Part shown: positions 1-10,614 of the stretch, one piece after another
Position numbering within the stretch: the stretch's first letter is position 1
Layout of the letters: every line of letters starts with the position of its first letter
Assembly: GCA_950295325.1 (NCBI GenBank)
Contig: OX485808.1
Location: 40,508,527 to 40,572,526 of the forward strand
Length of the DNA: 64,000 bases
Direction of reading: 5' to 3'
Source of the DNA: Polytrichum commune
Lineage: Eukaryota; Streptophyta; Polytrichopsida; Polytrichales; Polytrichaceae
Notes under the pieces: generated by a model
What the model was told of the DNA's origin: nothing
The model's input: only the letters and a program-made list of their open reading frames with translations
Database searches by the model: none
Program-made: the position numbers and the translations under genes

Positions 1-1930
1 AAGTTGTTGATCGTTAGTGTAACCTAGCATATGCCTCAAAATAGGGTAAGTGACACTATTATGCACGTGACGCTATATACTATACCTGGGTGTAGTTCAA
101 TCACATCCAATATGATCGCATCACCAAAATCAAGGACACCCGGACAATAGTACATAGAGGTGCTAGGTTGTCTCCTTCTCACCATGTCTACACAATGTGT
201 ACCACATAGATTCATGAACCTAAAGTTTGTGTGGTACTCATGAGTCATTGTTGTTGATCTATGGGGTCTCCTCTCATGTGATAGATGGTTGCATTTCTTT
301 CTTAATTTGCCATATGGGAAGACATCCAAACATGTGATTCAAAGGCTCTAACCCCTCAATGCCCATGGAACACCAAAGTGGTATATGTTTGTTGTTAAAG
401 GCTCTAGGTTTGAGTAGTTTTCGAATTTGCCAAAAGTTTAGAAATGAAATATGGAGGCATTGGTCTCAAATATTATGCCAAAAATTTAAATGTAATGATG
501 CAAAATATTTGCAGCTTATGTACACCCCCAAGTGTCTTAAATCCGTATTGGGGCAAGGTTGGCATATACACTTGGTAACACTTGATGGTACATGTGGCAA
601 TCATCATATAGTATACAGATATGTCACGACTTGTAGTATTGGTCACCAAGTTGTTTGTCATTGGCTTAGCCGGGCTAGTGTCATAATCAAGAGCATTTTT
701 ACAAGCCATGAAATGTTGTGTAAGCATTTTGGTGTAGGAGATTGTATAGATCCAAAATACCATGGCCAAAGTCGAGATTGTTTGATGTGCGACAACTAGT
801 TTTGTGTTCATACCATATACTATACTCTATGCATATGAAACATGCCTTGGATATGTAGGGGTTAGTACTTTGTAAAGTTAGAGCTTTGTGATCATGTAAA
901 CTTATCTATTGGGAATATGTAAAAGCAAAGTTATAATATTCTATATCATGTACAATAAGATATTTCTACTTCTAGATGATGTGACTCTTTCAAGTGTACC
1001 CTATGTATGGGGGTATACGGGTGAATGGGAAATTTTCAACCAACCACGTGGGAACCTAGAGGCTTGCTCTTTTGGGGGGGGGGGGGGGGGAGGTGCATTG
1101 CCAACTTGGCCTCGCCTATTCTAGGTATTCACTTCGAAAGTATGTACAATGAATAGCCCTATTATTGTGGGCCACAATAATTCTCTAGAGCCCACACTAA
1201 TTCTCATAATGAAATTAATGTGAGCCACATTGATTTTCAACCCATGCTAAATTTCTAGTAGAACATTCGGGTCTATATACCATGCAAGAACCTTCACACC
1301 TTATGTGAAATCGTCTTAGTATCAATATGGTCGATGATGGTATTGACCCAAATAAGTAGGGTTCAAAGACTCTCTTGCCTCGACATACCCATCAAGTATC
1401 AATATCAAAATAATATCACACTTCTGATACGCATGGGTAGGTTCTTTGATACCAATATTGATATTAATTATTGATATCCCCATAGTCACCTATATACTAG
1501 TCAAACATTAGTGTTGAATGCGACAACTTATAGTGTATGGGCTTGGGCTAGGCATTCACCTCTTTCAGCTGGGCCCCCACCAACAATACTGAGGTAAAGG
1601 ATGTATAGTAATCTTAAGTGGGCCTCTCCAAACTAATTCAAAGCCTTAGATGCTAAATTTGGGGACAAATTGTCTAAAAAAGAAAACTTTATGCTCTAAT
1701 ACAATCAACTGCATTTTCATCTTGGGTGAAGTAGGTGGGGGCCACCTCAATGAGGTGGGTGTCTAGCCCTAGTCCAAAGTATGGCACCTCTCATAACAAC
1801 CTTTATTAAATGCCACAACGTGACTCATGCCCATATCTTGCCAACTTATGCCTTGCCCACACTTATTGGTGGGCATAGCTAGTAGATGGCTCTCACCAAC
1901 AAGGAACGCTTTCTCATTCGCTTTTGGCTA
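1..1930. other. Non-coding stretch, no gene recognised
   Basis: I see no supported gene here. Open frames on both strands around 359-811 overlap each other and have no recognisable motif, so they are probably chance. The stretch is AT-rich and has a homopolymeric G run at about 1074-1090. Confidence 0.6.
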
Positions 1931-1938
1931 GCAAATGG

Positions 1939-2140
1939 TACACTAAATATTATATTTTGTGTCAGTTATTATTTGAAGTTACACAATGCTATATCACAAC
2001 CAAGTAAAGATGTTGATGTTCTATAATGTCCAAACACCAATTTGACCTTTGTTGGCAAACACAAATGAGATATTTTATAAATGCTTATAGCATTGTGTAA
2101 TTCCAAATAGTACATGACACTAAATACAATATTTAGTGTA
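1939..2140. mobile_element. MITE with long terminal inverted repeats (TACACTAAATAT family), copy 1
   Basis: The left end begins TACACTAAATATTATATTTT. The right end, read on the other strand, begins TACACTAAATATTGTATTTA. The inverted match continues inward for about 50 bp to a shared ACACAATGCTA, giving a ~200-bp element with nearly the whole length in TIRs. No coding capacity is present. A second copy lies at about 53534-53729. The superfamily is not assigned because target duplications are not clear. Confidence 0.75.
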
Positions 2141-2475
2141 GTAATCCGAGTACGTTACATCCAATAACACTATATTCGTTATTTGGAGACTTTTTGTTAA
2201 TTTTGAGACTATTTAAGGACGTGGCTTTCACATTTATAGGAATGAAAACACTAAAAATATGCTATGTTCCCAATTTTGGAAACAAATAAGAGACTCAAAT
2301 GCATGGAACTACACATTAACAATAAGAAAATGGGATATATGAAAACATTTGCATATGGAAAATCAATATCATATTTATTGAATAGGGGTTGAAGTACAAA
2401 ATGCAAGTGGAATATCCAATATTAGGCGAAAGTCCTAGAAACATAATTCCACAACTACATGTATGTTAATATAGC

Positions 2476-2822
2476 CTATACGTTCGGATCATGATTACGA
2501 CTCACTACTTTTGCTTTTGCAATACTATTATTAGCATTTACGGCCGTTTCACGTTCCTTTGCTTTCATGGCCTCCATGGCTCTAAAGATCTCGGGTCCGC
2601 GGCTGTAACCTTGTTTATTTGTTGACCCCGAATATGCGCCATTTGCCCATATTTGCCGACCCCCTTCCGAATAAGTGGAATACGAATGCGTTTGGGAAAC
2701 CGAACGTCTTGCACTCTTCCGTAGGGCCAAACAACGATCAGACTCGCAAGAAGTTGTCTTCAGTGTTCGCCTATCCAATGACGAAGTCGATGATGCCCGG
2801 CCCACATTCGTGTACATTGGGG
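2476..2822 (-). CDS. Hypothetical low-complexity exon, possibly 3' exon of the 2938-3372 gene
   Basis: This minus-strand ORF of about 115 residues ends in TGA at 2476. It is Ser/Thr/Arg-rich, with a charged segment near the C-terminus (EAMKAKERE) that would form a helix. A good splice acceptor (TTGTTCAG) precedes the reading frame at 2822, which suggests an internal or last exon. Joining to the exon ending near 2950 keeps phase but would use a weak donor (CAA then GTTTTT). No family is recognised. It follows the FCP1-like gene on the same strand and may belong to the same mobile module. Confidence 0.35.
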
Positions 2823-2937
2823 TCTGAACAATGACCATAAATATATATAATGAAGTGGGTTAGTATAAGTGGTTACAAGTTACGGATGGAAGTCCGAAAA
2901 ACCCAAGAAGTTGAAATGCACTAATACACGGAAATCA

Positions 2938-3372
2938 TCAAGGAAAAACTTGAGAATGCCAATAGTTGGGCACCTTCGCCTTTGGGGCGCTGGTTAGAGC
3001 TTTTGGGACATCGACGGGTGTAGATACAAGCCCGAGAGGGACGTTCGCAAACGCCGGGACATCAATTTGGGGTTCATCCATGCAAAGGCGTCTGGTCGAC
3101 CGTGGGTTACGGACGTGCTTCTCACTGCGGAGGGGAGATGGAGATGGACTTGGAGAGTAATTGAGTTTTGCAACCTTTGCAGGAGGGCTATCCACGACTC
3201 CGTCTTCAAACCCGGAGTCTTTGGAGTAATCAACAGCAGAGGCAGCATCGACGGCCGAATATTGGAATAGTGAAGGCATTGCAACGTCGCTCATACCAAG
3301 GGAAAGGGAGCCGGTGTCTGCCTGAGATGCAGACATGCCATTGACGACACTTTTGGGTGCTTGGTGAGGCAA
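2938..3372 (-). CDS. Hypothetical Ser/Pro-rich protein exon
   Basis: This minus-strand ORF of 144 residues is rich in Ser, Pro, Ala and Val, with an (SP)4 run near the middle and no predicted membrane segment. TCTTAG, a possible splice acceptor, lies just upstream of the first Met, so the real start could be elsewhere. I do not recognise a domain. Composition suggests a disordered protein. It sits about 90 bp downstream of the FCP1/NIF-like ORF on the same strand and precedes another low-complexity ORF at 2476-2822. Whether these are one gene or two is unresolved. Confidence 0.4.
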   Translation of the reverse strand: MPHQAPKSVVNGMSASQADTGSLSLGMSDVAMPSLFQYSAVDAASAVDYSKDSGFEDGVVDSPPAKVAKLNYSPSPSPSPLRSEKHVRNPRSTRRLCMDEPQIDVPAFANVPLGLVSTPVDVPKALTSAPKAKVPNYWHSQVFP

Positions 3373-3464
3373 CTAAGACACAAAAATACATTACAAAGAT
3401 AAGGGGAGAAATGTTAGATATTTACATGGAGAGTCCAAGTACAAACCCAAAATCATCAAAGTTT

Positions 3465-4184
3465 TCATATTAATTTATTGAGTCTAGCGTAGCCGTACAA
3501 TCTCCTAAATTCCTCATCTTGTGGGCCTAGAGGCCTATTGCCAATTGGGTTGGAGAGCACAAAATCCGGGACACTTCCGGGGTGATAGGCAAGCCTCCTA
3601 ATGTAGGGTCCTAGTTCACTCTCTAGAAAGTTGTCATTTCTATCGCTTTCCCAAGGATCCGGGAATATGCAATTGCCCGGGGGATTGAGAATACTCTTTG
3701 CCGGGCTGTCGTCAATGAGGAGTGTGTTATCCGGGGTGGGCCAACAACCGTGGGGAACCCCCTCCAACATAGGGACGCCCACCCAGAGGTTCTTCCTCAG
3801 GACCTTTAAGAATTGAGGCCCACGACCCCCTCCGACCTTGGGTACAATATTGCCACTACGGTCATAGAGGTCATCGCAGTGTTCTTGACCGAGAAGCAAG
3901 CATGGCATTGCGAGTTCTCGGAAAAGGAAACCGACGATGGCCTTCGTGTTGTCCATGAGCATAGAGCTCCAGATGATGACATGGGCGAAGCCAAGGACCT
4001 CACGAAGGAAGCTCCTCAAACCGGGGCGGGCACGTACAACCTTCTTATTTATGAGAGTATCGAAATGTCCGCCGTAATCCATGTCTTGTGGACTACGGAA
4101 GGGCCCCTTGGACGCACTATTCGAGATATGTTTGGATTGACAAAGCACCCCATTGAGGTCAAATATTATGAACGGTTTCATCAT
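3465..4184 (-). CDS. FCP1/NIF-type HAD phosphatase-like protein
   Basis: The 239-residue ORF starts with FIIFDLNGVL (residues ~5-14), which aligns with HAD motif I of FCP1/SCP CTD phosphatases. It then has an arginine-proline loop (RARPGLRSFL), motif II VIIWSSM (~70) and motif III LLIDDSPAK (~155). This is the HAD fold with Asp nucleophile. The second Asp of the usual DxDGT/V is Asn (DLNG), so normal phosphatase chemistry is not assured, although plant NIF-domain proteins with DLNG are known to me. The frame stays open upstream to a good acceptor (CATCACAG, exon start 4232). It may therefore be the last exon of the ParB/methyltransferase-like gene: a donor at 4573 joins it in phase 0. The alternative is a separate gene starting at 4184. 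Confidence 0.75.
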   Translation of the reverse strand: MMKPFIIFDLNGVLCQSKHISNSASKGPFRSPQDMDYGGHFDTLINKKVVRARPGLRSFLREVLGFAHVIIWSSMLMDNTKAIVGFLFRELAMPCLLLGQEHCDDLYDRSGNIVPKVGGGRGPQFLKVLRKNLWVGVPMLEGVPHGCWPTPDNTLLIDDSPAKSILNPPGNCIFPDPWESDRNDNFLESELGPYIRRLAYHPGSVPDFVLSNPIGNRPLGPQDEEFRRLYGYARLNKLI

Positions 4185-4232
4185 GGGCGCGCTTGGTTTT
4201 CCCGCGGGGTTGCGACATATCTCCGACGGACC

Positions 4233-4572
4233 CTGTGATGGAACATTCTATCTAGGTAAATGGTACTACTCAAGAAAACCAATTGACAAGCATGGATAAA
4301 CTCAACACAAATTATAAGGCCAAAAATAATCCGAACCATCCAGTTGAAAAATTGGTATTAATGTAATTGGTGATATACATTTGGTGAATAATATACATTG
4401 TCGCAAAAAATATCTGTTGAAGTTAATGGAATCTATGCTAACAAAATTGTATCCACCCGCCGGGCGAAGTCGAGGATTGAACTCGATAATATACACACGC
4501 CACGAAGGAGGCAGACAAGGAAGTTTTGGACGCGCGTCCGTAACGTGGGAGGCATGCTCAAAGGTTGATTAC
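4233..4572 (-). other. Candidate intron linking the coiled-coil exon to the FCP1-like exon
   Basis: The donor GAAGAG/GTAATC at 4573/4572 and the acceptor CATCACAG/GGT at 4233/4232 would remove the stop at 4558 and join the two frames in phase 0. The stretch contains one exact palindrome core (4528-4539), as do other introns here. This is a model only: the upstream ORF also ends in a natural TGA at 4558. Confidence 0.35.
4528..4539. repeat. Palindrome site (exact core)
   Basis: GGACGCGCGTCC, with GTAA retained on one side. It lies 19 bp downstream of the stop at 4558 on the minus strand. Confidence 0.85.
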
Positions 4573-7500
4573 CTCTTCAAGGGCGAGGTCCGCGCCAGCA
4601 GTGCCTCCCTCACCTGGCCCCGTCATGGGCACAGGATCCGGACGCGCGTCCGCAAAATTGTCCAGATCTTCGACCACCAACAAGGTGTCTCCAGCCGCTT
4701 GCGACCCTTGAGTATCCACGTAAGGCTGATCCTCATCTGTGGAGTCTTGGCTGCCCCGCATATGTACATCTTCATCGCCGATGGGGGCATTGCCTTCATT
4801 GACATCTGTCTCGGCGGCACCCGCCATGTCACGTGCCGGTATCTCCTCCACTCCTGTAGGATGAGAGGAGGGCTCCTCTGGAGTGGCGACAACAAGGGGA
4901 GAGGGCGGGACAATCAACGCGGGGGCTGGATAAGCATGCTCGGGTATATACACCGCATGGCTACTAGACGGAGGCCGCATGAGAGTGGGGGGCATAGACA
5001 TGACGGCATCGGGAGCTGTATAGACTACAGGGGGTCTTGCCTGCAAGCTCTGCATCAGGCTCATAAATTGTTGACTTTGGGCCAAGAACTGTTGATTTTG
5101 GGCCATGAGATCGGCGTGCCTTCGAGCAGACTCCAACCTAGCTTGCTCCATCTCAGCTTGGATGGCGGCCATCTTTTTGGCGTGCTCCTCGTTAGCTTCT
5201 CGAAGCCGTTGGTCAAGCTCTTCCTTCATTCGCCTCTCCATCTTCTCGTCCAATTCGGACACTGACATCGGCTCTTTCTTCACCTTGCCAGGTTCCGTAG
5301 GCAAGGCAGAGATGGCATTGTGAATCCTAATCTCATCCTCGTCTTCATCGGAGAGCTCCAAGACCGCGCCTTCAGGGTATTCGTTGTATGGCGTCTTGTT
5401 CCTCTTTCGTCGACTCTCACGATATAGAGAGATATCAGGCCTCAATATCAACTCCAGCACATCCCTCCCCTCCATAGGGGGTAGATCTGAATGTTGAGAT
5501 CCCCCTCCAGATGAAGCGGTGCATCCGCCTTCTGCCGCAAGGTCCACATCCTTCTCGGCCATAACTCCTGGAGCACGAGATGGACCCGCAGTTGAGGGAA
5601 ATCCAACTCGAGAGGTGGAAGTCCCAAAAGGTGAGAGAACAGGGGTATGAGGGACCCTTATCGGAGTGAAGTTCACGCGTGCCTCCTGCGCATCCGTGTC
5701 GTCTGTTCCCAGCAGGAAAGCACTTGGATTAATTGGGTCGCGAACAAGGCCGTGTAAAGGCTCCTGTGTGGAGGGTTGCGCTCTTGGGGAACTGGGATCT
5801 TGGTCCTCTTCAGGGTCTGTCTCCATTCCGGGCATTGCCTCTTCTCTAGAAGAAAGAGGCACAACAGGATGGGGTGTAAGGACGTCCATGATGTCCTGGA
5901 TATCCATTTTGGAGGCCATTACCTTGTGAGTATGGGCGTCATCGTAGTCGGAATCCTGCACAAAAGAATTCACCTGCAAGCCAAGCATCTGGACCATAAC
6001 AAGAAAATTAGATAAGAACAATAGTGGTGATTGCATATAAATGAGGCTAGATGTCAACACGTTATACGGACGCGCGTCCGTAAAACCACCACTCAAAAGT
6101 TGGACAATTTTACGGACGCACGGTCATAAAATTCACATGCACCTGATACTGGGTTTTTACGGACGCGCGTCCGTAAAATAACTATGCAAAAGATAGGTGG
6201 GTTGAAAGACAAACAAATACTCACCAGTGCTGCATACATAAACTTCGTGCCTCCGAAGACGTTGTAAACTGTCTCACTCATGACAGTTAAAGCCTTCAAG
6301 ACCCCTATATAAAAGTCCATCCGGAGCTCGAACGCCGGATAGATTGCATGCATTGTCTCCTCAACAAGCTCCTTGGGATGTGGTGGCGGCAACGAATAGA
6401 CTTTCCTGAACACCTCGTGTGATTTAATGGGCAATCGCCCAGTTGGGGAAGACTTGCGTGTTAAGAAATAAAGCTGCACAGCTCCCACTTGCTTCACCCC
6501 CCTTGCCTCTTGAATGAAAGTGATCCCTTCTGTCTTCGCTGGGATGTAGGTGCTGTGGTACATATCGTATTCGAGGTCCATCGTTGATGTGTACAGATGG
6601 ACAATGGATGTGGACCTCTCTTGCTCTACAATCCATAACCACACATGAGGCTCGAAGAGGGCAGGCGAGCGATAGCTCTTGAAGGCTTTTAAGAAGGGCT
6701 CGTAGAAGGGTGCTCCCGCAACGTCTTGCTTCCATGCTCCGGGAATTGCACGAAAATAAAAAATGGCGAAAGGGCAACCCCTGGGGTCATCTCTCACAGA
6801 GGCTCTTGAAGCATGGGTGTCCCATGCGCCGAACTTCATGCCCTTTGCGACCGTGCAGAATCTTGCAAACCCTCCAAATTTCGCGTTCTTTTTCCTATCG
6901 AGAAAGTGAACATACAACCCTGCCTCCCTCTCGTCGATGGATCCCTTCTTTTCGTTCCTTCTGGATCGTTGGGCAAGGAAGGATGATGCCCCTCTTATCA
7001 AAGCTCGCATTGAGACGCCATTGATGTGGTATTCACCCTTCAGCTTCCTCCAATTCTCCCACACGATCTCACCATCACTATTAATGAGGTTGTGGGTGGG
7101 CAGCAATTTGCTAATCTCCCTTACAGCCATGGTCTTCTTCTTTCTGTAATCGCACCATTCCTTAATGTGGTACGTGGATGGCTTCATGTGCTTCGGCCGC
7201 TTCAGAAAGATTTTGGGATAGGGCAAAGTTCTTCTAGGAGTTTCTAGAAGAATGTGTTCTGCTGCCCTGTACAGCTCCGAGTCCATCAATCCTTGGAGGG
7301 GACGAAAGAACTCTCGCAGGATTGGTGGTACCTTAACTTTTGAGTCGCTCTTGTAGGTGTTCTCCGTATCTGGATTGACAAGGTCGCCGTTGTTGTGGGC
7401 ATCGAAAAGTCGCAACCATATTGACCACGTCTCTTCTGTTGCAGTGATGAGCTTGAGTTCGCCTTTTAATTCATGCACTGTTTTCATGCCGCTTGTCTTC

Positions 7501-8966
7501 ATGTCTATACTCGAGAACTTTGTCAATATGGCATTGCTGAATGTCTGCAAGAGGCGCGAATTGCAAGAAATCAGAACATTGAATTCAGTACAAATTAAAT
7601 TCAAATATTTGAAGCAGTGGGAGGAGAAGGGCCACATTTACGGACGCACGTCCGTAAATCTATTTGAGTAACATACCTGTCATTTTGGGTTCTTCACGAC
7701 AGCATTATCTCTTTCTTTTGGGGGACATTCGTGCTCCACCCACAAGGTCCTCCCAGCCACGATGTTGGCTGCCCATGAAGCCTCGAACTGCCTCACTTTA
7801 TTCCCCTGGTTCATGAAGGCAGATATTGCTATGAGTTGGTTCGAGTCCTTGGAATGCACGACGAATGCCTTCCAATATCGGATTGTCTCCTTTAATGGGC
7901 TTTTCCACTCGTCGTCTTCAAGGAGAGCTTTTGCAGCCATTACACTATGTTGGCCGTCGACAATGTAGAACTCTCCATTCTTGAGAATCGGCCAATTTTT
8001 TTCGTTGACTTCAACGATAGGATCCTTTGGTGTCACACAAATGGTTTGCCTGTCAAACTTGGGGTTGTTCATGATGTTGTTCATTTGCCACCATACACCG
8101 CTTTCTTCTTTTGCTCTGGTATTCATACTTTCGGTGCCCTTGTGGCATTTGTAGACATCTACTTCGAAAGTAAAATACCTGCCAAGGGGCCAACATCCCT
8201 TCGTCTTCTCATCGAACTCTTGGAATATTTTTGTTGAGAGTTCGGCGTCAGGGCGTTGACCCTTTTTGAGGAGTGGAGCGACAGTCAGTGTAGAGCTGAC
8301 ATCCGGACCCTCTGTTAGTCCAGAGTCCATCTGCGAGTGAGAGCGTTTACTCGCCTGTCTGCTCCCTCTTGATGCACCACTCTGCGAGGGCCTTGAGGAT
8401 TCCGGCACTGGTTTAGGCACACGCTTAGGTCGTTCAGGAACGACTTGTTTTTTCTTATCTTTCCCCTTTCTGGCCTCTAGCAAGGCTCCATTTACTCTTG
8501 TTACATTGTTCAAGAGTCGTCCAAGCCGCTTACCCGTCCAAGGTGCATTGCATGCATAGTCTTGGAACTCCGTCTGGAGATTGAAGCAAGCCGCATCTGT
8601 ACTAGCATTCTCACACTCATTTTTGTTGAAGGGGTGGTAGGATTCGTGCAAAATGAAAGTGACCCGATCTTCTTTCTTCTCAAGGTCTATTACTACATAA
8701 TCCCCTTGTGCCACTGCACACTCTACTGTCCACGATTTAAGCTTTATCCACTTCTCAGCTTCATCTATGTCCGTCTTCATTTGATATGCAAATCTAAGCA
8801 CAAATATTTCTTTCTCGTCCTTTTCTACCAATACTGTCCAATTATCCACAATTTCATCTTGTGGCTTGTAATGGTCGTTGGGACTTATGTCTTTGATGGC
8901 TTCTAGTAGCGGAGGAATGAGAGCTTCTGCGAACATCTCAATTGCATGTCTCTTTTTAGATGCCAT
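4558..8966 (-). CDS. ParB-like / DNA-methyltransferase-like / coiled-coil fusion gene, three exons, one in-frame TGA
   Basis: Exon 1 (8966-7677) encodes MASKKRH... and ends in a ParB/sulfiredoxin-like domain with a YIVDGQHS motif at residue ~333. Exon 2 (7544-6225) and exon 3 (5988-4558) are in the same phase (0). They encode a region with HPKEL, then VYNVFGGTKFMYAALMLG, whose order and spacing resemble motifs X and I of beta-class DNA methyltransferases. Motif I spans the exon 2/3 junction, which supports that splice. The catalytic DPPY is not visible. Exon 3 continues into an acidic Pro/Ser-rich region, a coiled coil (~EEHAKKMAAIQAEMEQARLE) and a Gln/Met-rich stretch. Introns of 132 and 236 bp contain palindromes. 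A TGA two codons before the end of exon 1 (7682-7680) interrupts the frame, as a real stop or a recent nonsense change. The TTTGCAG just before the ATG suggests a 5'-UTR intron. Confidence 0.6.
4640..4651. repeat. Palindrome site inside coding sequence (exact core)
   Basis: GGACGCGCGTCC lies within the last exon of the coiled-coil protein and is translated as part of FADARPD. It is the only exact core inside an open coding exon. Confidence 0.85.
6068..6172. repeat. Three palindromes within one 236-bp intron
   Basis: Exact cores are at 6068-6079 and 6161-6172, with a degenerate copy at about 6109-6130 (TTTACGGACGCAC then GGTCATAAA). All lie in the intron 6224-5989 that interrupts the methyltransferase-like motif I. 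Confidence 0.85.
7642..7653. repeat. Palindrome site, one-arm variant
   Basis: GGACGCACGTCC flanked by TTAC and GTAA. It lies in the 132-bp intron 7676-7545, between the ParB-like exon and the methyltransferase-like exon. The single difference from consensus is a CpG-to-CpA transition. Confidence 0.85.
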
Positions 8967-9026
8967 CTGCAAATGATAAGATAGATAAGTTAGAATTCTT
9001 GGCAAAAGATATAGATCATACTTTAC

Positions 9027-9038
9027 GAACGCGCGTTC
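9027..9038. repeat. Palindrome site, symmetric variant
   Basis: GAACGCGCGTTC flanked by TTAC and GTAA. Both arms changed together, so dyad symmetry is kept. It lies about 60 bp upstream of the minus-strand ATG at 8966. Confidence 0.85.
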
Positions 9039-9150
9039 GTAAAGTTTTCCAAATTGTCTCAATTATATTTTTGGATCCAAATGAAAAGATACATTTCTTC
9101 CAAATACGCATAACGCGTATATTATATACTCAAATATCTCTATAAGTTAC

Positions 9151-9162
9151 GGACGCGCGTCC
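9151..9162. repeat. Palindrome site (exact core)
   Basis: GGACGCGCGTCC flanked by GTTAC and GTAAAC, in the upstream region of the minus-strand fusion gene. Confidence 0.9.
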
Positions 9163-9229
9163 GTAAACTTCGCAAAGATAGTATGGTGGTAAATATCAAT
9201 GTATTCAAGTTACGGTTAATATTTTTTTG

Positions 9230-9780
9230 AGAGTCTTGTTTCACACCTACATTTTTGAGAGTCTTGTTTCTCACCTACATATATTTTTGAGAGTCTTGTT
9301 TCTCACCTACACAAAGATCCACAAAGTTTACGGACGCGCGTCCGTAAACTTTGAGTATTATAAAGGCTATTTTAATATGCCTAATATTACAATATTTGGC
9401 TTCGTTTGCGTAATATATTGTTTGAGAGGCTTGTCTCTCACCTACCCAAAGATCCACAAAGTTTACGGACGCGCGTCCGTAAACTTTGAGTATTATAAAG
9501 GTTATTTTAATATGCCTAATATTACAATATTTGGCTTCGTTTGCGTAATATGCGGTTTGAGAGTCTTGTTTCTCACCTACACAAAGATCCACAAAGTTTA
9601 CGGACGCGCGTCCGTAAACTTTGAGTATTATAAAGGCTATTTTAATATGCCTAATATTACAATATTTGGCTTCGTTTGCGTAATATGTTGTTTGAGAGGC
9701 TTGTCTCTCACCTACACAAAGATCCACAAAGTTTACGGACGCGCGTCCGTAAACTTTGAGGATTATAAAGGCTATTGTAA
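9230..9780. repeat. Tandem array, ~135-bp unit, each with one palindrome
   Basis: Four exact palindrome cores lie at 9332, 9467, 9602 and 9737, precisely 135 bp apart. The rest of each unit is also repeated: TCTCACCTACACAAAGATCC, then the palindrome, then GAGTATTATAAAGG and an AT-rich stretch ending CGTTTGCGTAATAT. Units differ by a few substitutions. Shorter partial units (GAGAGTCTTGTTTCTCACC) precede the array from about 9227. Open frames through this array on both strands arise from the repeat and are not genes. Confidence 0.9.
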
Positions 9781-9789
9781 TGTTTGCGT

Positions 9790-10560
9790 ATTCCAATGTT
9801 TTCATTAATGCTCCGTGTTTTTCGGGACTTTACCTTGTCGTCCAATATGGTTTTGCCCTCCAAATAAGAATGCAATTTTACTTCACTGCAATAGCAAACA
9901 CTGCACTGCAGATTGACAACATAAGGCACTTTCAGAACACTGACATGTCCATAACTAAATGATTCTTAGAATGTAGCCATAGACAAAGTACTAAACAAAT
10001 TCAGAATTCCTTGAAACTGGAATCTCACATTCTGTCATGCTAACCTTAAGCCCTAAACCACAACAACCCAAAATTGCAATCATACAAAATGCAATTGCAA
10101 TGTTCTAAAAAACTTACCTTTCTAGAGTGTTTGCTCCTAAACCACAACTAGCTGCTCCTGCTGCAGCTAATACCAACTGCAAATGAACAATAAAATTGAG
10201 GTCAGAAACCTCTAGTAATTCAATGTGCACATGCATGATTCAACATTGAGAACTACTCAAAAAAGTTGCTCATAAATCAGATTCATGCAACACAAGTGAA
10301 AGGAAACTATTGATTTGTATGCAAAAAATATAATGAACTACATGGTGAAGCTACAACTGAAACCCTAATGAGCAACATCTGAAACACTAATTACCCTTGC
10401 AACAACTGAGATCAACAACTGAAAACAACCTAATGAGCAGTAGCAAGCAACAATGAGCATCCTAATGATCTAATGAGCAGCAAGCAAGCAAGCAGCAAGC
10501 AAAACTTACTAATGAGCTAATGAGCTAATAAGCAAATGAGCAGCAAACAAGGAGAACTTA
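9790..10560. other. Intergenic, AT-rich, no gene
   Basis: No coding signal. Short repeats of AATGAGC/AGCAAGC accumulate from about 10430 and lead into the purine-rich tract. Confidence 0.5.
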
Positions 10561-10570
10561 CTCTAGCTCT

Positions 10571-10580
10571 GACGCGCGTC
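10571..10580. repeat. Short palindrome, symmetric variant
   Basis: CTGACGCGCGTCAG (10569-10582) keeps the GACGCGCGTC centre and perfect dyad symmetry, but the outer bases differ from the consensus on both arms. It sits at the edge of the purine tract. Confidence 0.6.
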
Positions 10581-10614
10581 AGCAATTGACCAATAAGAAT
10601 GAGTTTTGCATTGT

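Noticed and set aside
36-811. Two overlapping ORFs (359-799 plus, 473-811 minus) and one at 36-329
   Set aside because: They overlap on opposite strands, have no motif and lie in AT-rich repeat-like DNA. Chance frames.
3813-4238. Plus-strand ORF opposite the FCP1-like gene
   Set aside because: It is the antisense shadow of a frame with clear HAD motifs.
9227-9929. Long open frames on both strands encoding repeated VYGRASVNF peptides
   Set aside because: They are translations of the 135-bp tandem array and its palindromes; a palindromic repeat of length divisible by three stays open on both strands.
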